This document shows positions 46,442-55,467 of a stretch of DNA of 64,000 nucleotides, one piece after another. The DNA is taken from positions 1,922,001 through 1,986,000 of the forward strand of contig NZ_CP019630.1 in NCBI RefSeq assembly GCF_001999245.1, read 5' to 3'. Origin of the DNA: Roseibium algicola. Its GTDB lineage: Bacteria; Pseudomonadota; Alphaproteobacteria; Rhizobiales; Stappiaceae. Positions within the stretch are counted from its first letter, which is position 1, and the number at the start of each line of letters is the position of its first letter. The position numbers and the translations under genes were made by a program. The notes beneath the pieces are model-generated. The model had not been told where the DNA came from. It searched no databases and was given only the letters and a program-made list of their open reading frames with translations.

Positions 46442-47019
46442 TGACCTGGTGCGCGTACCTGACCCATCCGGAAGTCCTGATCGATCCGGACGTTCCCGTT
46501 CCCGAGTGGGGCCTGTCGGATACGGGCCGGGAGCGTGCGGCGAAAGCCACCGTCCTGCCGTTTGCCAAGGACATCCGACAGGTAATCTCCAGTGCCGAAA
46601 AGAAGGCGCTTGATACCGCGCAGGTCTTCTCCGGCCGCCTCCGCGTCTTTCAGCGGTCGCTTCCGTTCCTGCACGAGAATGACCGGAGTGCGACCGGCTT
46701 TCTGCCACCAGAAGAGTTCGAGCGGACCGCAGATCTTTTCTTTGCCGATCCGCATCATTCCGTTCGCGGCTGGGAACGTGCGATCGACGCCCAGGACCGG
46801 ATCGTCAATGGTGTCAAAAGCGCCCTGCGCCACATTCCCGAGGAAGACCCGGTCCTGTTCGTCGGTCATGGCGCCGTCGGCACCTTGCTGATGTGCCATC
46901 TGATGGCCGCACCGATTTCCCGCCATCATGACCAGAGACGCGGCGGCAGCTGGTACCGCTTCGAGAAATCCTGGCTGATGAGCCAGGCCGGGCGCAATTT
47001 GGCTTGGACAGACCTTTAA
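46441..47019 (+). CDS. Histidine phosphatase superfamily protein with altered RHG motif
   Basis: A 192-residue phosphoglycerate-mutase-like protein. The usual RHGE at strand 1 reads THPE (residues 8-11): His9 is kept, but the flanking Arg and Gly are replaced. The later GLSDTGRERA, SSAEKKALDTA and VGHGAV segments are conserved. Activity may be changed or lost. Start overlaps the nudC stop by one base. Confidence 0.8.
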   Translation: MTWCAYLTHPEVLIDPDVPVPEWGLSDTGRERAAKATVLPFAKDIRQVISSAEKKALDTAQVFSGRLRVFQRSLPFLHENDRSATGFLPPEEFERTADLFFADPHHSVRGWERAIDAQDRIVNGVKSALRHIPEEDPVLFVGHGAVGTLLMCHLMAAPISRHHDQRRGGSWYRFEKSWLMSQAGRNLAWTDL

Positions 47020-47085
47020 GCGCGGTCGGACGAAGACCCGGAACATGTTAGGCTGCCCCGACCTGTCGTGATCCGGGAGCCCGAT

Positions 47086-48300
47086 GTGATCTGCCGTTTG
47101 CCGAAGCTTGTTCTTGCGACCCTGAGCTGCCTCGCCGTTACTTTGCTGCCCGCCAACGCGGGCCAATATGATGCCCAATTCCGGCAGTTCCTGTCTTCAG
47201 AAGTTGCTCCGGCGGCGCGCCAGCAAGGAATCTCCCAGGCAACTCTCGACCGGGAACTGAAAGGTCTGACACCCGACACCTCCCTGCCGGGGCTGGTCAG
47301 GCCGGGCGGCAAGGGCACGCCGCCCAAGATCAACTTTCAGGCCGAGTTCGGTTCCCCAAGCCGCTACTTCCGGGACAGCCAATTCAACGCCCTTGTGCCG
47401 CGCGGGCGATCGCTGATGCAGAAACACGCGGCCGTGCTGTCGCGGATCGAAGCGAAATACGGTGTGCCCAGCCGGATCATCCTGGCCATCTGGGCAAGGG
47501 AATCAGGCTATGGCGGGGCCAAGATCCCCTATGACGCGATCCGCGTTCTGGCGACGCAGGCCTTCATGGGCCAGAGGCCGGACTTCTTCAAAGGCGAATT
47601 GATCGCCGGATTGAAGATCCTGCAAAATGGCGATGTATCCAGGCAGGGCATGAAAAGCTCCTGGGGTGGAGCCATGGGTCAACCACAGTTCCTGCCGTCT
47701 TCCTTCTGGAAGTATGCTGTCGATTTCGACGGTGACGGCAAGCGCAACATCTGGACCTCCGACATCGACACGATGGCCTCCATTGCCCATTATCTCTCGG
47801 CGCATGGCTGGGTAGCTGACCGCGACTGGGGATATGAAGTCCATCTTCCCGACAACGTCTCATGCACGCGGGAAGGTCCGGACAACCGCCAGAAAATTTC
47901 CGACTTCGTGCGTGAAGGCGTCAAGCGCGTCAGCGGCAAGCCTTTCCCGGCCAATGAAGTCAACCGGCCGGGCAACATCCTGCTGCCTGCCGGCCGCTAC
48001 GGCCCAGCTTTCATTGCCACGGAAAACTTCTACGTCATCAAGGACTACAACGAGAGTGACACCTATGCGCTCTTCGTCGGTCACCTGGCGGACAGGTATG
48101 GCAACAACAGCGGTTTTGTCGGCGACTGGAAACCGATGAAGGAAACAACCAGAGGCGCGGTACGGAACCTTCAGCAGAGGCTTGAGGGACTGGGGCATGA
48201 CGTTGGCGGCGCCGATGGCCTGATCGGCTTCAAGACCCGTCGATCCATCGGCAAGGACCAGGAGAAGAACGGCTTCTTCGCGACTTGCTGGGTCGGCTAG
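47086..48300 (+). CDS. Lytic murein transglycosylase (MltB family)
   Basis: A 404-residue periplasmic enzyme. After a signal peptide (ending PANA) comes the SLT_2 domain: IEAKYGVPSRIILAIWARESGYGG holds catalytic Glu139, and SWGGAMGQPQFLPSSFWKYAVDFDGDG is diagnostic. A C-terminal peptidoglycan-binding domain has RNLQQRLEGLGHDVGGADG. Start GTG 47086 has GGGAG six bases upstream, better than GTG 47068. It cleaves glycan strands to 1,6-anhydromuropeptides. Confidence 0.92.
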   Translation: MICRLPKLVLATLSCLAVTLLPANAGQYDAQFRQFLSSEVAPAARQQGISQATLDRELKGLTPDTSLPGLVRPGGKGTPPKINFQAEFGSPSRYFRDSQFNALVPRGRSLMQKHAAVLSRIEAKYGVPSRIILAIWARESGYGGAKIPYDAIRVLATQAFMGQRPDFFKGELIAGLKILQNGDVSRQGMKSSWGGAMGQPQFLPSSFWKYAVDFDGDGKRNIWTSDIDTMASIAHYLSAHGWVADRDWGYEVHLPDNVSCTREGPDNRQKISDFVREGVKRVSGKPFPANEVNRPGNILLPAGRYGPAFIATENFYVIKDYNESDTYALFVGHLADRYGNNSGFVGDWKPMKETTRGAVRNLQQRLEGLGHDVGGADGLIGFKTRRSIGKDQEKNGFFATCWVG

Positions 48301-48480
48301 AACACACCCTGACCGCTCTCCTGGGTTGTGTTTCAAGGTGCCCGCAAAACTGCCGTTTCCAGGTAGAAGTATCCCGTGACCAAGCGCCGCGGGACGCCCG
48401 TTTCAACAAACAGTTGATTTTGGGCGTGCAGTGCGGAAGACTGTTTCCACATCCTTCCTTACTGCTTCTCCGGTGCCTTC

Positions 48481-49746
48481 ATGCGGCTCCCCAAGATCGT
48501 TACCACATTGCAGGATTATTCCCTGCCGCTCTTCCGTGCCGACCTCGTCGCCGGGATCACCGTTGCCATGGTTGCCCTGCCGCTCAGCCTGGCGATCGCC
48601 ATTGCTTCGGGGGCCGATCCTGCGAAAGGGCTGGTAACGGCGATTGTCGGCGGGTTCTTCATCTCGCTTCTCGGCGGCAGCCGGGTGCAGATTGGCGGGC
48701 CGACCGGCGCTTTCATCGTGGTGGTTTACGGCGTCATTGCCGATCACGGGTACGACGGGCTGGTGCTGGCAACCTTCATGGCGGGCATACTGCTATTGAT
48801 CGGCGGGTATTTCCGGATCGGCAGGCTGATCCGCTATGTGCCGGAAGCCGTGGTCAACGGGTTCACCATCGGCATCGCGATCATCATCGCCTCCAGCCAG
48901 ATCAAGGATTTCTTCGGCCTTCAGATCTCCGAGGTACCGGCGGACTTTCTGGAAAAGCTTCCCGTTCTCTGGGAAGCACGTGACACCGCGTCGCTGGCCG
49001 CCAGCGGACTTGCCCTGGTCACGCTGGTAATGATCGTCGTCCTGCGCCGGATGGCTCCGGCCTTTCCGGGGCTGATCGTTGCCGTGTCACTGGCCTCGCT
49101 GGCTGTCGTTCTGGCCACCCTGCCGGTAGAGACCATAGCCTCGCGCTTCGGTGCCCTGCCCAACACGCTGCCACTTCCGGCGCTGCCAAGCGTCACTGTC
49201 GAGCGGGTCGTGGAACTGTTTCCCTCCGCCATCGTGATCGCGTTCCTTGCCGGCGTGGAATCACTTCTGTCCGCGATGGTGGCCGACAGGATGATCGAAG
49301 GAAGCCACCGCCCCAACGCCGAGATGCTGGCACAGGGAACCGCCAATATCGCGTCTGCCCTTTTTGGCGGCCTTCCGGCCACCGGTGCCATTGCCCGCAC
49401 GGCCACAAACGTCCGTGCCGGTGGCAAGACGCCGGTATCCGGGCTGGTGCATGCGCTTGCCATTTTGCTGATCATGCTGGTTGCGGCCCCCCTGGCCGGA
49501 TACCTTGCCTTGCCCGCCATGGCGGCCTTGCTGGTTCTCACAGCCTGGAGCATGAGCGAACCGCACAAGTGGAAATCCTATCTGAGCGCCCCGATGGCCG
49601 ACCGCATGTTGCTGTTGACCACGCTGATCCTGACGGTCCTGATCGATCTGACCGTTGCCATCGGCGTGGGCGTTTCAATCGGTCTTGCCCTCAGGCTGCG
49701 CGAACGCAAGAAGCAGCCGGACGACTGGTCGATGCCGGAACGCTGA
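48481..49746 (+). CDS. SulP family anion transporter lacking the STAS domain
   Basis: A 421-residue inner-membrane protein with about 12-14 helices. LVAGITVAMVALPLSLAIAIASGADP is the family signature, and GGLPATGAIARTATNVRAGGKTPVSGLVHA is the second conserved core. SulP proteins are usually over 500 residues with a cytosolic STAS domain; here the protein ends shortly after the last helix with RERKKQPDDWSMPER. Likely substrates are bicarbonate or sulfate. Confidence 0.9.
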   Translation: MRLPKIVTTLQDYSLPLFRADLVAGITVAMVALPLSLAIAIASGADPAKGLVTAIVGGFFISLLGGSRVQIGGPTGAFIVVVYGVIADHGYDGLVLATFMAGILLLIGGYFRIGRLIRYVPEAVVNGFTIGIAIIIASSQIKDFFGLQISEVPADFLEKLPVLWEARDTASLAASGLALVTLVMIVVLRRMAPAFPGLIVAVSLASLAVVLATLPVETIASRFGALPNTLPLPALPSVTVERVVELFPSAIVIAFLAGVESLLSAMVADRMIEGSHRPNAEMLAQGTANIASALFGGLPATGAIARTATNVRAGGKTPVSGLVHALAILLIMLVAAPLAGYLALPAMAALLVLTAWSMSEPHKWKSYLSAPMADRMLLLTTLILTVLIDLTVAIGVGVSIGLALRLRERKKQPDDWSMPER

Positions 49747-49928
49747 CACGCCCGGTCACCGACTGCAGGACATTCAAAACACAAGGTTTTCAGCTGGAAT
49801 TTCCAGTTTCCCCTTTGGTCGCGACCAGCCAAAGGCCTGATGCCGTGTGCGCGACATATATTTTCTGCTTTTATTTTTTATTGTTTTACGATAATTAATC
49901 GCTGCAACTTAAATTGGAGCCACTCCGC

Positions 49929-50543
49929 ATGTCTGTTTTGTCGTCTTGCGGCGCGAACCCTCGGGTGCGCGCGAGAACCCTTCTTATTGCTCTTTTTCTG
50001 ATGGCCTTTGGCACAGCACCGTCATTTGCGGACCCACTCGACCGGTTCAATCCCGCCACGACCGACCCTGACCTCTTCCGGCTAGCGGTCCGTCATCCCG
50101 ACAGAATGAAGGTTCCGGATGGAGCCGCAACGGTTCATGTTGTCCTGTCCGACAAGGAAACCGGCCGCGTTGTCCAGGAAAAGCGGATCGAGCTGCAAAG
50201 GACCACAACCGGCGAACAGGCAGCTGAAGTGCGTGCAGAGGCACCGGAAAACGTGGTGACTGTATACCGGATCCCGGCAAAACAGGTGGCTGAACTGCGG
50301 GCACTGCAGGCCAAGTATCTGGCCATGCCCCAGTCTCGTCAGCAAACGATTGGCGGATCCCTGTCGATCGACGTCACCGGCTGCAAACTCGATGCTGCCG
50401 ATACCGGCGAGATGTTGATTTCGACTTATCTCAAGACATCGGAACTGGAGACCTTCGTGGCTCTGGCGGAAAATTTCGACCTGCGGAACACGCAGGCTTC
50501 TGGCCGCAACGACCTCGATAACACGATCCCGCCCTGTTCATGA
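49929..50543 (+). CDS. Exported protein, first of a tandem paralogous pair
   Basis: A 204-residue protein with a signal peptide (positively charged start, LLIALFLMAFG core, cleavage near SFA). The mature part, RLAVRHPDRMKVPDGA, VVLSDKETGRVVQEKRIEL, VYRIPAKQVAELRALQ and LISTYLKTSELETFV, aligns by eye with the next gene across its whole length. No known family recognised. ATG 49929 has GGAG nine bases upstream. The upstream spacer is strikingly AT-rich. Confidence 0.7.
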   Translation: MSVLSSCGANPRVRARTLLIALFLMAFGTAPSFADPLDRFNPATTDPDLFRLAVRHPDRMKVPDGAATVHVVLSDKETGRVVQEKRIELQRTTTGEQAAEVRAEAPENVVTVYRIPAKQVAELRALQAKYLAMPQSRQQTIGGSLSIDVTGCKLDAADTGEMLISTYLKTSELETFVALAENFDLRNTQASGRNDLDNTIPPCS

Positions 50544-50552
50544 CCGGGGAAC

Positions 50553-50580
50553 CGGGCAAGGTCACCTCAGACCTTGCCCG
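50553..50580 (+). other. Stable hairpin between the tandem paralogs
   Basis: CGGGCAAGGTC (50553-50563) and GACCTTGCCCG (50570-50580) form a perfect 11-bp stem with a six-base loop, nine bases after the first gene's stop. No T-run follows, so mRNA processing or differential expression is more likely than full termination. It overlaps an upstream TTG start candidate of the next gene. Confidence 0.65.
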
Positions 50581-50633
50581 CCCCTGCTACGGACAATCAC
50601 CCTTCCCTGTCTTCGGATCGAAACGCACTTCCC

Positions 50634-51272
50634 TTGTCGACCCCTTTTTCAAGCCGCTCGCTGCTTGCGGTTATGCTTTGCCTGCCCCTGTTTCTGCTGA
50701 CTGCCTGCAGTCATGTTCCAGTTGCCACCATGGTCAAACTGGCAAACTTCGATATTCTGAAAACCAACCCGGCAGGCTTGCGGGTTGCCGTCAGATATCC
50801 GGCCAGCATCCGCATCCCGAAAGGCGGAGCACGCATGATGCTGACGGTGAAGGACAAGAAGACCGGCAAACTGGTTATGGAGGAGAAACTTGCTTTCGTC
50901 CGCGTATCGTCCAAGGCCGAGCGGGCGGAGCTGAGCGCCGAACTGCAGGAAGGCCGGCGGATTGCGATCTACCGGCTACCGGACGACAAGATCCCCGCCT
51001 TCAAGGCCTTTCAGACGTACCTTCTGACAATGGACAAGGCGGAACGGGACAAGATCGAAGGCAATATGGAAGTCGGCGTCGACGGCTGCCTTGCTTTCGA
51101 GCACCGGCCCGCGCGTATCCTCGTCAGCACCTATCTGAAAGCGGATGAGCTGGGCGGCTACATACCACTGCTGCGCGATGTCGATCTTGAGGAACAGATG
51201 GCTGACGGCAAGAACGGCGTCGATGGTGGCCTGCCGCGCTGTACGGACGCCCGCGCCGCTACTGAAGGATAA
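50634..51272 (+). CDS. Lipoprotein, second of the tandem paralogous pair
   Basis: A 212-residue predicted lipoprotein: MSTPFSSRSLLAVMLCLPLFLLTAC gives a lipobox LTAC with Cys25. The mature part mirrors the previous gene (RVAVRYPASIRIPKGG, VKDKKTGKLVMEEKL, IYRLPDDKIPAFKAFQ, LVSTYLKADELGGYI). Both end with a PxC motif. The start is uncertain: TTG 50634 gives a proper signal peptide, TTG 50574 lies in the hairpin and ATG 50673 lacks the basic n-region. Function unknown. Confidence 0.65.
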   Translation: MSTPFSSRSLLAVMLCLPLFLLTACSHVPVATMVKLANFDILKTNPAGLRVAVRYPASIRIPKGGARMMLTVKDKKTGKLVMEEKLAFVRVSSKAERAELSAELQEGRRIAIYRLPDDKIPAFKAFQTYLLTMDKAERDKIEGNMEVGVDGCLAFEHRPARILVSTYLKADELGGYIPLLRDVDLEEQMADGKNGVDGGLPRCTDARAATEG

Positions 51273-51365
51273 CGACTCAAGCGAGTGCACTGTCCGTCCG
51301 TCGAGACCGGCAGACGGCACACCTTTGGACGAGGCAGCACATGTGCCCTGCTCGGTCCAACAGGA

Positions 51366-52997
51366 TTACGCGCTCACCACACCTTCCGGTGCTGCTTCCA
51401 GGCGGAAGGCGGCAGCCATCAGGGCTTTGGTGTAATCGGTCCGGGGCGCATCGAAGATCTGTTCGGAGGCGCCCTGTTCCACCACCTTGCCCTGACGCAT
51501 GACGATAACCTCGTTGGCCAGGGCGCGGACAACCTTCAGGTCGTGGGAAATGAACAGATAGGCGAGACCGTGCGCCTTCTGCAGATCTCGCAACAGATCG
51601 ACCACCTGGGCCTGGACACTCATGTCGAGGGCTGAAGTCGGCTCGTCCAGCATGACGAACTTCGGCTCAAGAACCATGGCCCGTGCGATGGAGATGCGCT
51701 GACGCTGGCCGCCTGAGAATTCATGCGGATAGCGATGCCGGGTGGACGCATCGAGCCCGACTTCCTCCAGGGCCTTGGCGACCTTGCGGTCGCGCTCATC
51801 GGCCGAAATACCGGGGAAATGCACCTGCAGGCCCTCACCGACGATTTCAGCCACCGACATGCGCGGGCTCAGCGCACCAAAGGGATCCTGAAACACGATC
51901 TGCATGTCCCGGCGCAGCGGGCGCATTTCCTTCCAGGAATTCTTCTGGATTTCGGCACCGTTGAAGGCAATCCGCCCGGTGGAGGAAATCATGCGCAGGA
52001 TCGCAAGACCGAGTGTCGTCTTGCCCGATCCGCTTTCGCCGACGATCCCGAGCGTCTGGCCCTGCCGCACTTCCACATCGATCCCGTCCACCGCCTTGAT
52101 GTGGTCGACGGTCTTGCGCAGGAAGCCCCGCTTGACCGGGAACCACACCTTCAGATCGTCTGCCTGAACGACAATCGGCTTGCTCTTGTCCGTCGCCGGT
52201 GGTTCGCCCTTGGGCTCAGCAGTGAGAAGGTGCTTGGTGTAGGCGTGCTGCGGCCGGTCGAAGATATCGGCGACCGGTCCCTGCTCGACGATCTTGCCTT
52301 TGGTCATCACGCAGACCCGGTCGGCGAACTTGCGCACGATCCCGAGATCGTGGGTAATGAACAGCATTGCCATGCCGTGGCGACGCTGAAGGTCCTTCAG
52401 CAACTCCAGGATCTGCGCCTGAACTGTGACGTCGAGCGCCGTGGTCGGTTCGTCGGCAATCAGCAGGTCCGGTTCGTTGGCCAGCGACATGGCAATCATC
52501 ACGCGCTGGCGCTGGCCACCGGAAAGCTGGTGCGGATAGGAGTTGAGACGTTTTTCAGGATCGCGGATGCCCACCTGGTTGAGCAGTTCCAGCACGCGCT
52601 CACGTGCCTTTGTATCGCTCATGCCCCGGTGGATCTTCAGAATTTCCGAAACCTGCTTTTCCACCGAGTGCAGCGGATTGAGCGAGGTCATCGGTTCCTG
52701 GAAAATCATCGAGATGCCGTTGCCGCGCACCTTGCGCAGTTCGGCTTCCTCAACCGCCAGAAGATCCTGACCATTCATCAGGATCCTGCCGGAGGGGTGC
52801 GAGGCTGCGGGATAAGGCAGAAGCCGCAGGACCGACTGAGCGGTTACGGACTTACCCGAGCCGCTTTCCCCCACCAGTGCGACGGTCTCGCCTTTCTTGA
52901 TGTCGAAGGTGATCCGGTCGACGGCAAGGTTCTTGCTGCCGCCTTGGGAAAAGGCGACGGACAGGTCTTCTACGGAGAGGAGCGTTTCTTTTGTCAT
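51366..52997 (-). CDS. yejF: Peptide ABC transporter, fused ATP-binding protein (YejF type)
   Basis: A 543-residue protein with two nucleotide-binding domains. Each has Walker A (GESGSGKS and GESGSGKT), a signature ([24 protein letters not shown]), and Walker B ([24 protein letters not shown]). C-terminal oligopeptide-type extensions follow each. It powers YejB/YejE. Start ATG 52997 has AGGA seven bases upstream. Last gene of the minus-strand yejAABEF operon. Confidence 0.95.
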   Translation of the reverse strand: MTKETLLSVEDLSVAFSQGGSKNLAVDRITFDIKKGETVALVGESGSGKSVTAQSVLRLLPYPAASHPSGRILMNGQDLLAVEEAELRKVRGNGISMIFQEPMTSLNPLHSVEKQVSEILKIHRGMSDTKARERVLELLNQVGIRDPEKRLNSYPHQLSGGQRQRVMIAMSLANEPDLLIADEPTTALDVTVQAQILELLKDLQRRHGMAMLFITHDLGIVRKFADRVCVMTKGKIVEQGPVADIFDRPQHAYTKHLLTAEPKGEPPATDKSKPIVVQADDLKVWFPVKRGFLRKTVDHIKAVDGIDVEVRQGQTLGIVGESGSGKTTLGLAILRMISSTGRIAFNGAEIQKNSWKEMRPLRRDMQIVFQDPFGALSPRMSVAEIVGEGLQVHFPGISADERDRKVAKALEEVGLDASTRHRYPHEFSGGQRQRISIARAMVLEPKFVMLDEPTSALDMSVQAQVVDLLRDLQKAHGLAYLFISHDLKVVRALANEVIVMRQGKVVEQGASEQIFDAPRTDYTKALMAAAFRLEAAPEGVVSA

Positions 52998-53007
52998 CTT
53001 GTGTTCC

Positions 53008-54276
53008 TCACCCCAGACTCTTGCGCGGGTCGAACGCATCACGCACCGCCTCGCCGATAAAGATCAACAGGCTCAACATCAGTGAAATGACCATGAAGCC
53101 GGTGATCCCGAGCCAGGGCGCCTGAAGGTTGTTCTTGCCCTGCGCCAGCAGTTCGCCAAGTGATGCCGACCCTGGCGGCAGACCGAAGCCAAGGAAATCC
53201 AGCGCCGTCAGGGTGGAAATCGAACCGTTGAGAATGAACGGCATGAAGGTAAGCGTCGCCACCATGGCGTTGGGAAGCAGGTGCCGCCACATGATCACCG
53301 GATTGGAAACGCCGAGTGCCCGGGCTGCGGATATGTATTCCAGGTTCCGGCCGCGCAGGAATTCCGCGCGCACGACACCCACGAGCGCCACCCAAGAAAA
53401 TGCCAGCAGAATGGTGAAAAGGGTCCAGAAGCCGGGCACCAGAAACGACGACACGATCAGGATGAGGTAAAGCGTCGGCACCGCCGTCCAGATCTCGATG
53501 AAACGCTGGAACAGGAGATCGGTCCAGCCGCCATAATAGCCCTGCACGGCCCCTGCCGCGATGCCGATGACGGAGGATGCCAGCGTCAGCGCCAGGCCGA
53601 ACAGCACGGAAATCCGGAAGCCGTAGACGAGACGCGCAAGCACATCCCGGCCCTGGTCGTCCGTACCGAGCCAGTTCCAGTTACCCATGACGCAATTGGG
53701 GTCTTCCGCGCCAAGCGGATAGCGCGAGCAACGCTTTTCCTTGTCCATCGTCCAGGAGGGAGGTGCAGGTGCCGGGACCGGAATGTCATTGTTGACCGAT
53801 CGGTAGGAATAACGCACCGGCGGCCACAGCATCCAGCCGTTGGCGCTGATCTCTTCCTGGATGAACGGATCGCGGTAGTCGGTCACCGCCAGGAAGCCGC
53901 CGAACTTTTCTTCCGGGTAATCGACGAAGACCGGCGCCAGCAATTCGCCGTTGTAGGAAACAAGGATCGGCCGATCATTGGTCAGGAATTCTGCCAGCAT
54001 GGCCATGACGAACAGCACCAGGAAGATCCAGAGCGACCAGTATCCGCGCCTGTTGGCCTTGAAGTTCACCAGCCGCCGCTGGTTTATCGGCGAAAGGCGT
54101 GCCTTGGAACCCTTTGCCGGGACGACAAACGCTTCGCGATCATCCGTTACAGCTGCCTCGAAGTAGGCCGCCCTGGACCGCTCGCGGCTTTCGGCTTCAT
54201 ATCCGCCAGCCTCATGTCCGCCACTGCCGGTCTCGTAGTTTGCACTTCCTGCATCACTGTCTGAATCGGTCGCCAT
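53008..54276 (-). CDS. yejE: Peptide ABC transporter permease (YejE type)
   Basis: A 422-residue inner-membrane permease. A long, acidic, Ser/Gly/Glu-rich N-terminus (1-60) precedes TM1; the YejE-type periplasmic insert includes GTDDQGRDVLARLVYGFRISVLFG and the EAA-loop region EFLRGRNLEYISAARALGVS..IMWRHLLPNA. Six helices in total. Forms the channel with YejB. 10 bp upstream of yejF. Confidence 0.95.
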   Translation of the reverse strand: MATDSDSDAGSANYETGSGGHEAGGYEAESRERSRAAYFEAAVTDDREAFVVPAKGSKARLSPINQRRLVNFKANRRGYWSLWIFLVLFVMAMLAEFLTNDRPILVSYNGELLAPVFVDYPEEKFGGFLAVTDYRDPFIQEEISANGWMLWPPVRYSYRSVNNDIPVPAPAPPSWTMDKEKRCSRYPLGAEDPNCVMGNWNWLGTDDQGRDVLARLVYGFRISVLFGLALTLASSVIGIAAGAVQGYYGGWTDLLFQRFIEIWTAVPTLYLILIVSSFLVPGFWTLFTILLAFSWVALVGVVRAEFLRGRNLEYISAARALGVSNPVIMWRHLLPNAMVATLTFMPFILNGSISTLTALDFLGFGLPPGSASLGELLAQGKNNLQAPWLGITGFMVISLMLSLLIFIGEAVRDAFDPRKSLG

Positions 54277-54279
54277 CGA

Positions 54280-55404
54280 TCAGACCTCCCTGCTTTCGAA
54301 GTCGATCCGGGGATCGATCCAGGTGTAGGTCAGGTCGGAAATGAGGTTCACCAGAAGGCCCATGAGCGAGAAGATGTAGAGGGTTGCGAAAACAACCGCG
54401 TAGTCGCGGTTGATCACCGATTCAAAACTGAGCAATCCCAGGCCATCGAGCGAGAAGATCGTCTCGATGAGGAGCGAGCCGGCAAAGAAGGACGAGATGA
54501 AGGCCCCCGGGAAACCGGCCACCACGATCAGCATGGCGTTGCGGAACACATGTCCGTAAAGCACCTGGCTTTCCGTCAGTCCCTTTGCCCTTGCGGTGAT
54601 CACGTATTGCTTGCGGATTTCATCCAGGAACGAGTTCTTGGTCAGCAAGGTGGTGGTGGCAAAGGCGGACAGGGCCATGGCCGTCAAGGGCAGGGCAAGG
54701 TGCCAGAAATAGTCGGCGATCCGGGCAGGCCACGAGAGCTGTTCCCAATTGTCAGACACCAGCCCCCGCAAGGGAAAGATATCCCAGAAGGAGCCACCGG
54801 CGAAAAGCACGATCAAGAGAACCGCAAAGAGAAAGCCCGGTATGGCGTAAGCCACGACGATGACACCGGAGGTCCAGACGTCGAACCGCGAACCGTCCGA
54901 AACGGCCTTGCGGATCCCGAGCGGTATCGACACCGCATAGGATATCAGCGTCATCCAGAGGCCGAGCGAGATTGAAACCGGCAGTTTTTCGGCAATCAGA
55001 TCGATGATCTTGATGTCGCGGAAATAGCTTTCGCCGAAATCGAAGCGGGCATAGTCGCCCAGCATCTTCAGGAAGCGTTCCAGCGGCGGCTTGTCGAAAC
55101 CGAACTGCGCTTCCAGTTCCTTGATGAATTCCGGGTCAAGCCCCTGGGCACCGCGATATTTCGAACTGGCCGAGTCTGCAGTTGCGCCACCGCTGCCACC
55201 GGAAGCGTCGTTGCCGCCCCCCAGCATGTCGCTGCCACCACCGCTGATGCGTGATGTCGCCGAAACGTCCGTTCCCTGCAACTGGGCAATGACCCGCTCG
55301 ACCGGACCACCTGGCGCAAACTGGATGATGACGAAGTTGATTGCCATGATCCCGACCAGCGTCGGTATCATCAGCAGCAAGCGGCGGAGGATGTAGGCGC
55401 CCAT
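54280..55404 (-). CDS. yejB: Peptide ABC transporter permease (YejB type)
   Basis: A 374-residue permease beginning MGAYILRRLLLMIPTLVGIMAINFVIIQFAPGGPVERV, the usual YejB/DppB start. Residues 45-90 contain a Gly/Ser-rich insert (GGGSDMLGGGNDASGGSGG) in the periplasmic loop, typical of YejB but expanded here. EAA loop is FLDEIRKQYVITARAKGLTESQVLYGHVFRNAML. Spaced 3 bp from yejE. Confidence 0.95.
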   Translation of the reverse strand: MGAYILRRLLLMIPTLVGIMAINFVIIQFAPGGPVERVIAQLQGTDVSATSRISGGGSDMLGGGNDASGGSGGATADSASSKYRGAQGLDPEFIKELEAQFGFDKPPLERFLKMLGDYARFDFGESYFRDIKIIDLIAEKLPVSISLGLWMTLISYAVSIPLGIRKAVSDGSRFDVWTSGVIVVAYAIPGFLFAVLLIVLFAGGSFWDIFPLRGLVSDNWEQLSWPARIADYFWHLALPLTAMALSAFATTTLLTKNSFLDEIRKQYVITARAKGLTESQVLYGHVFRNAMLIVVAGFPGAFISSFFAGSLLIETIFSLDGLGLLSFESVINRDYAVVFATLYIFSLMGLLVNLISDLTYTWIDPRIDFESREV

Positions 55405-55467
55405 GGAGTGTGTGCAGTCCCTTTTGTCTTGGCCTTCTGGAGCGGGCCCGAGGTTTCGCTGGAAATA

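Noticed and set aside
50540..51148. Plus-strand frame overlapping the second tandem paralog
   Set aside because: Out of frame with the lipobox-bearing protein that is similar to its neighbour; its own translation lacks a coherent pattern.
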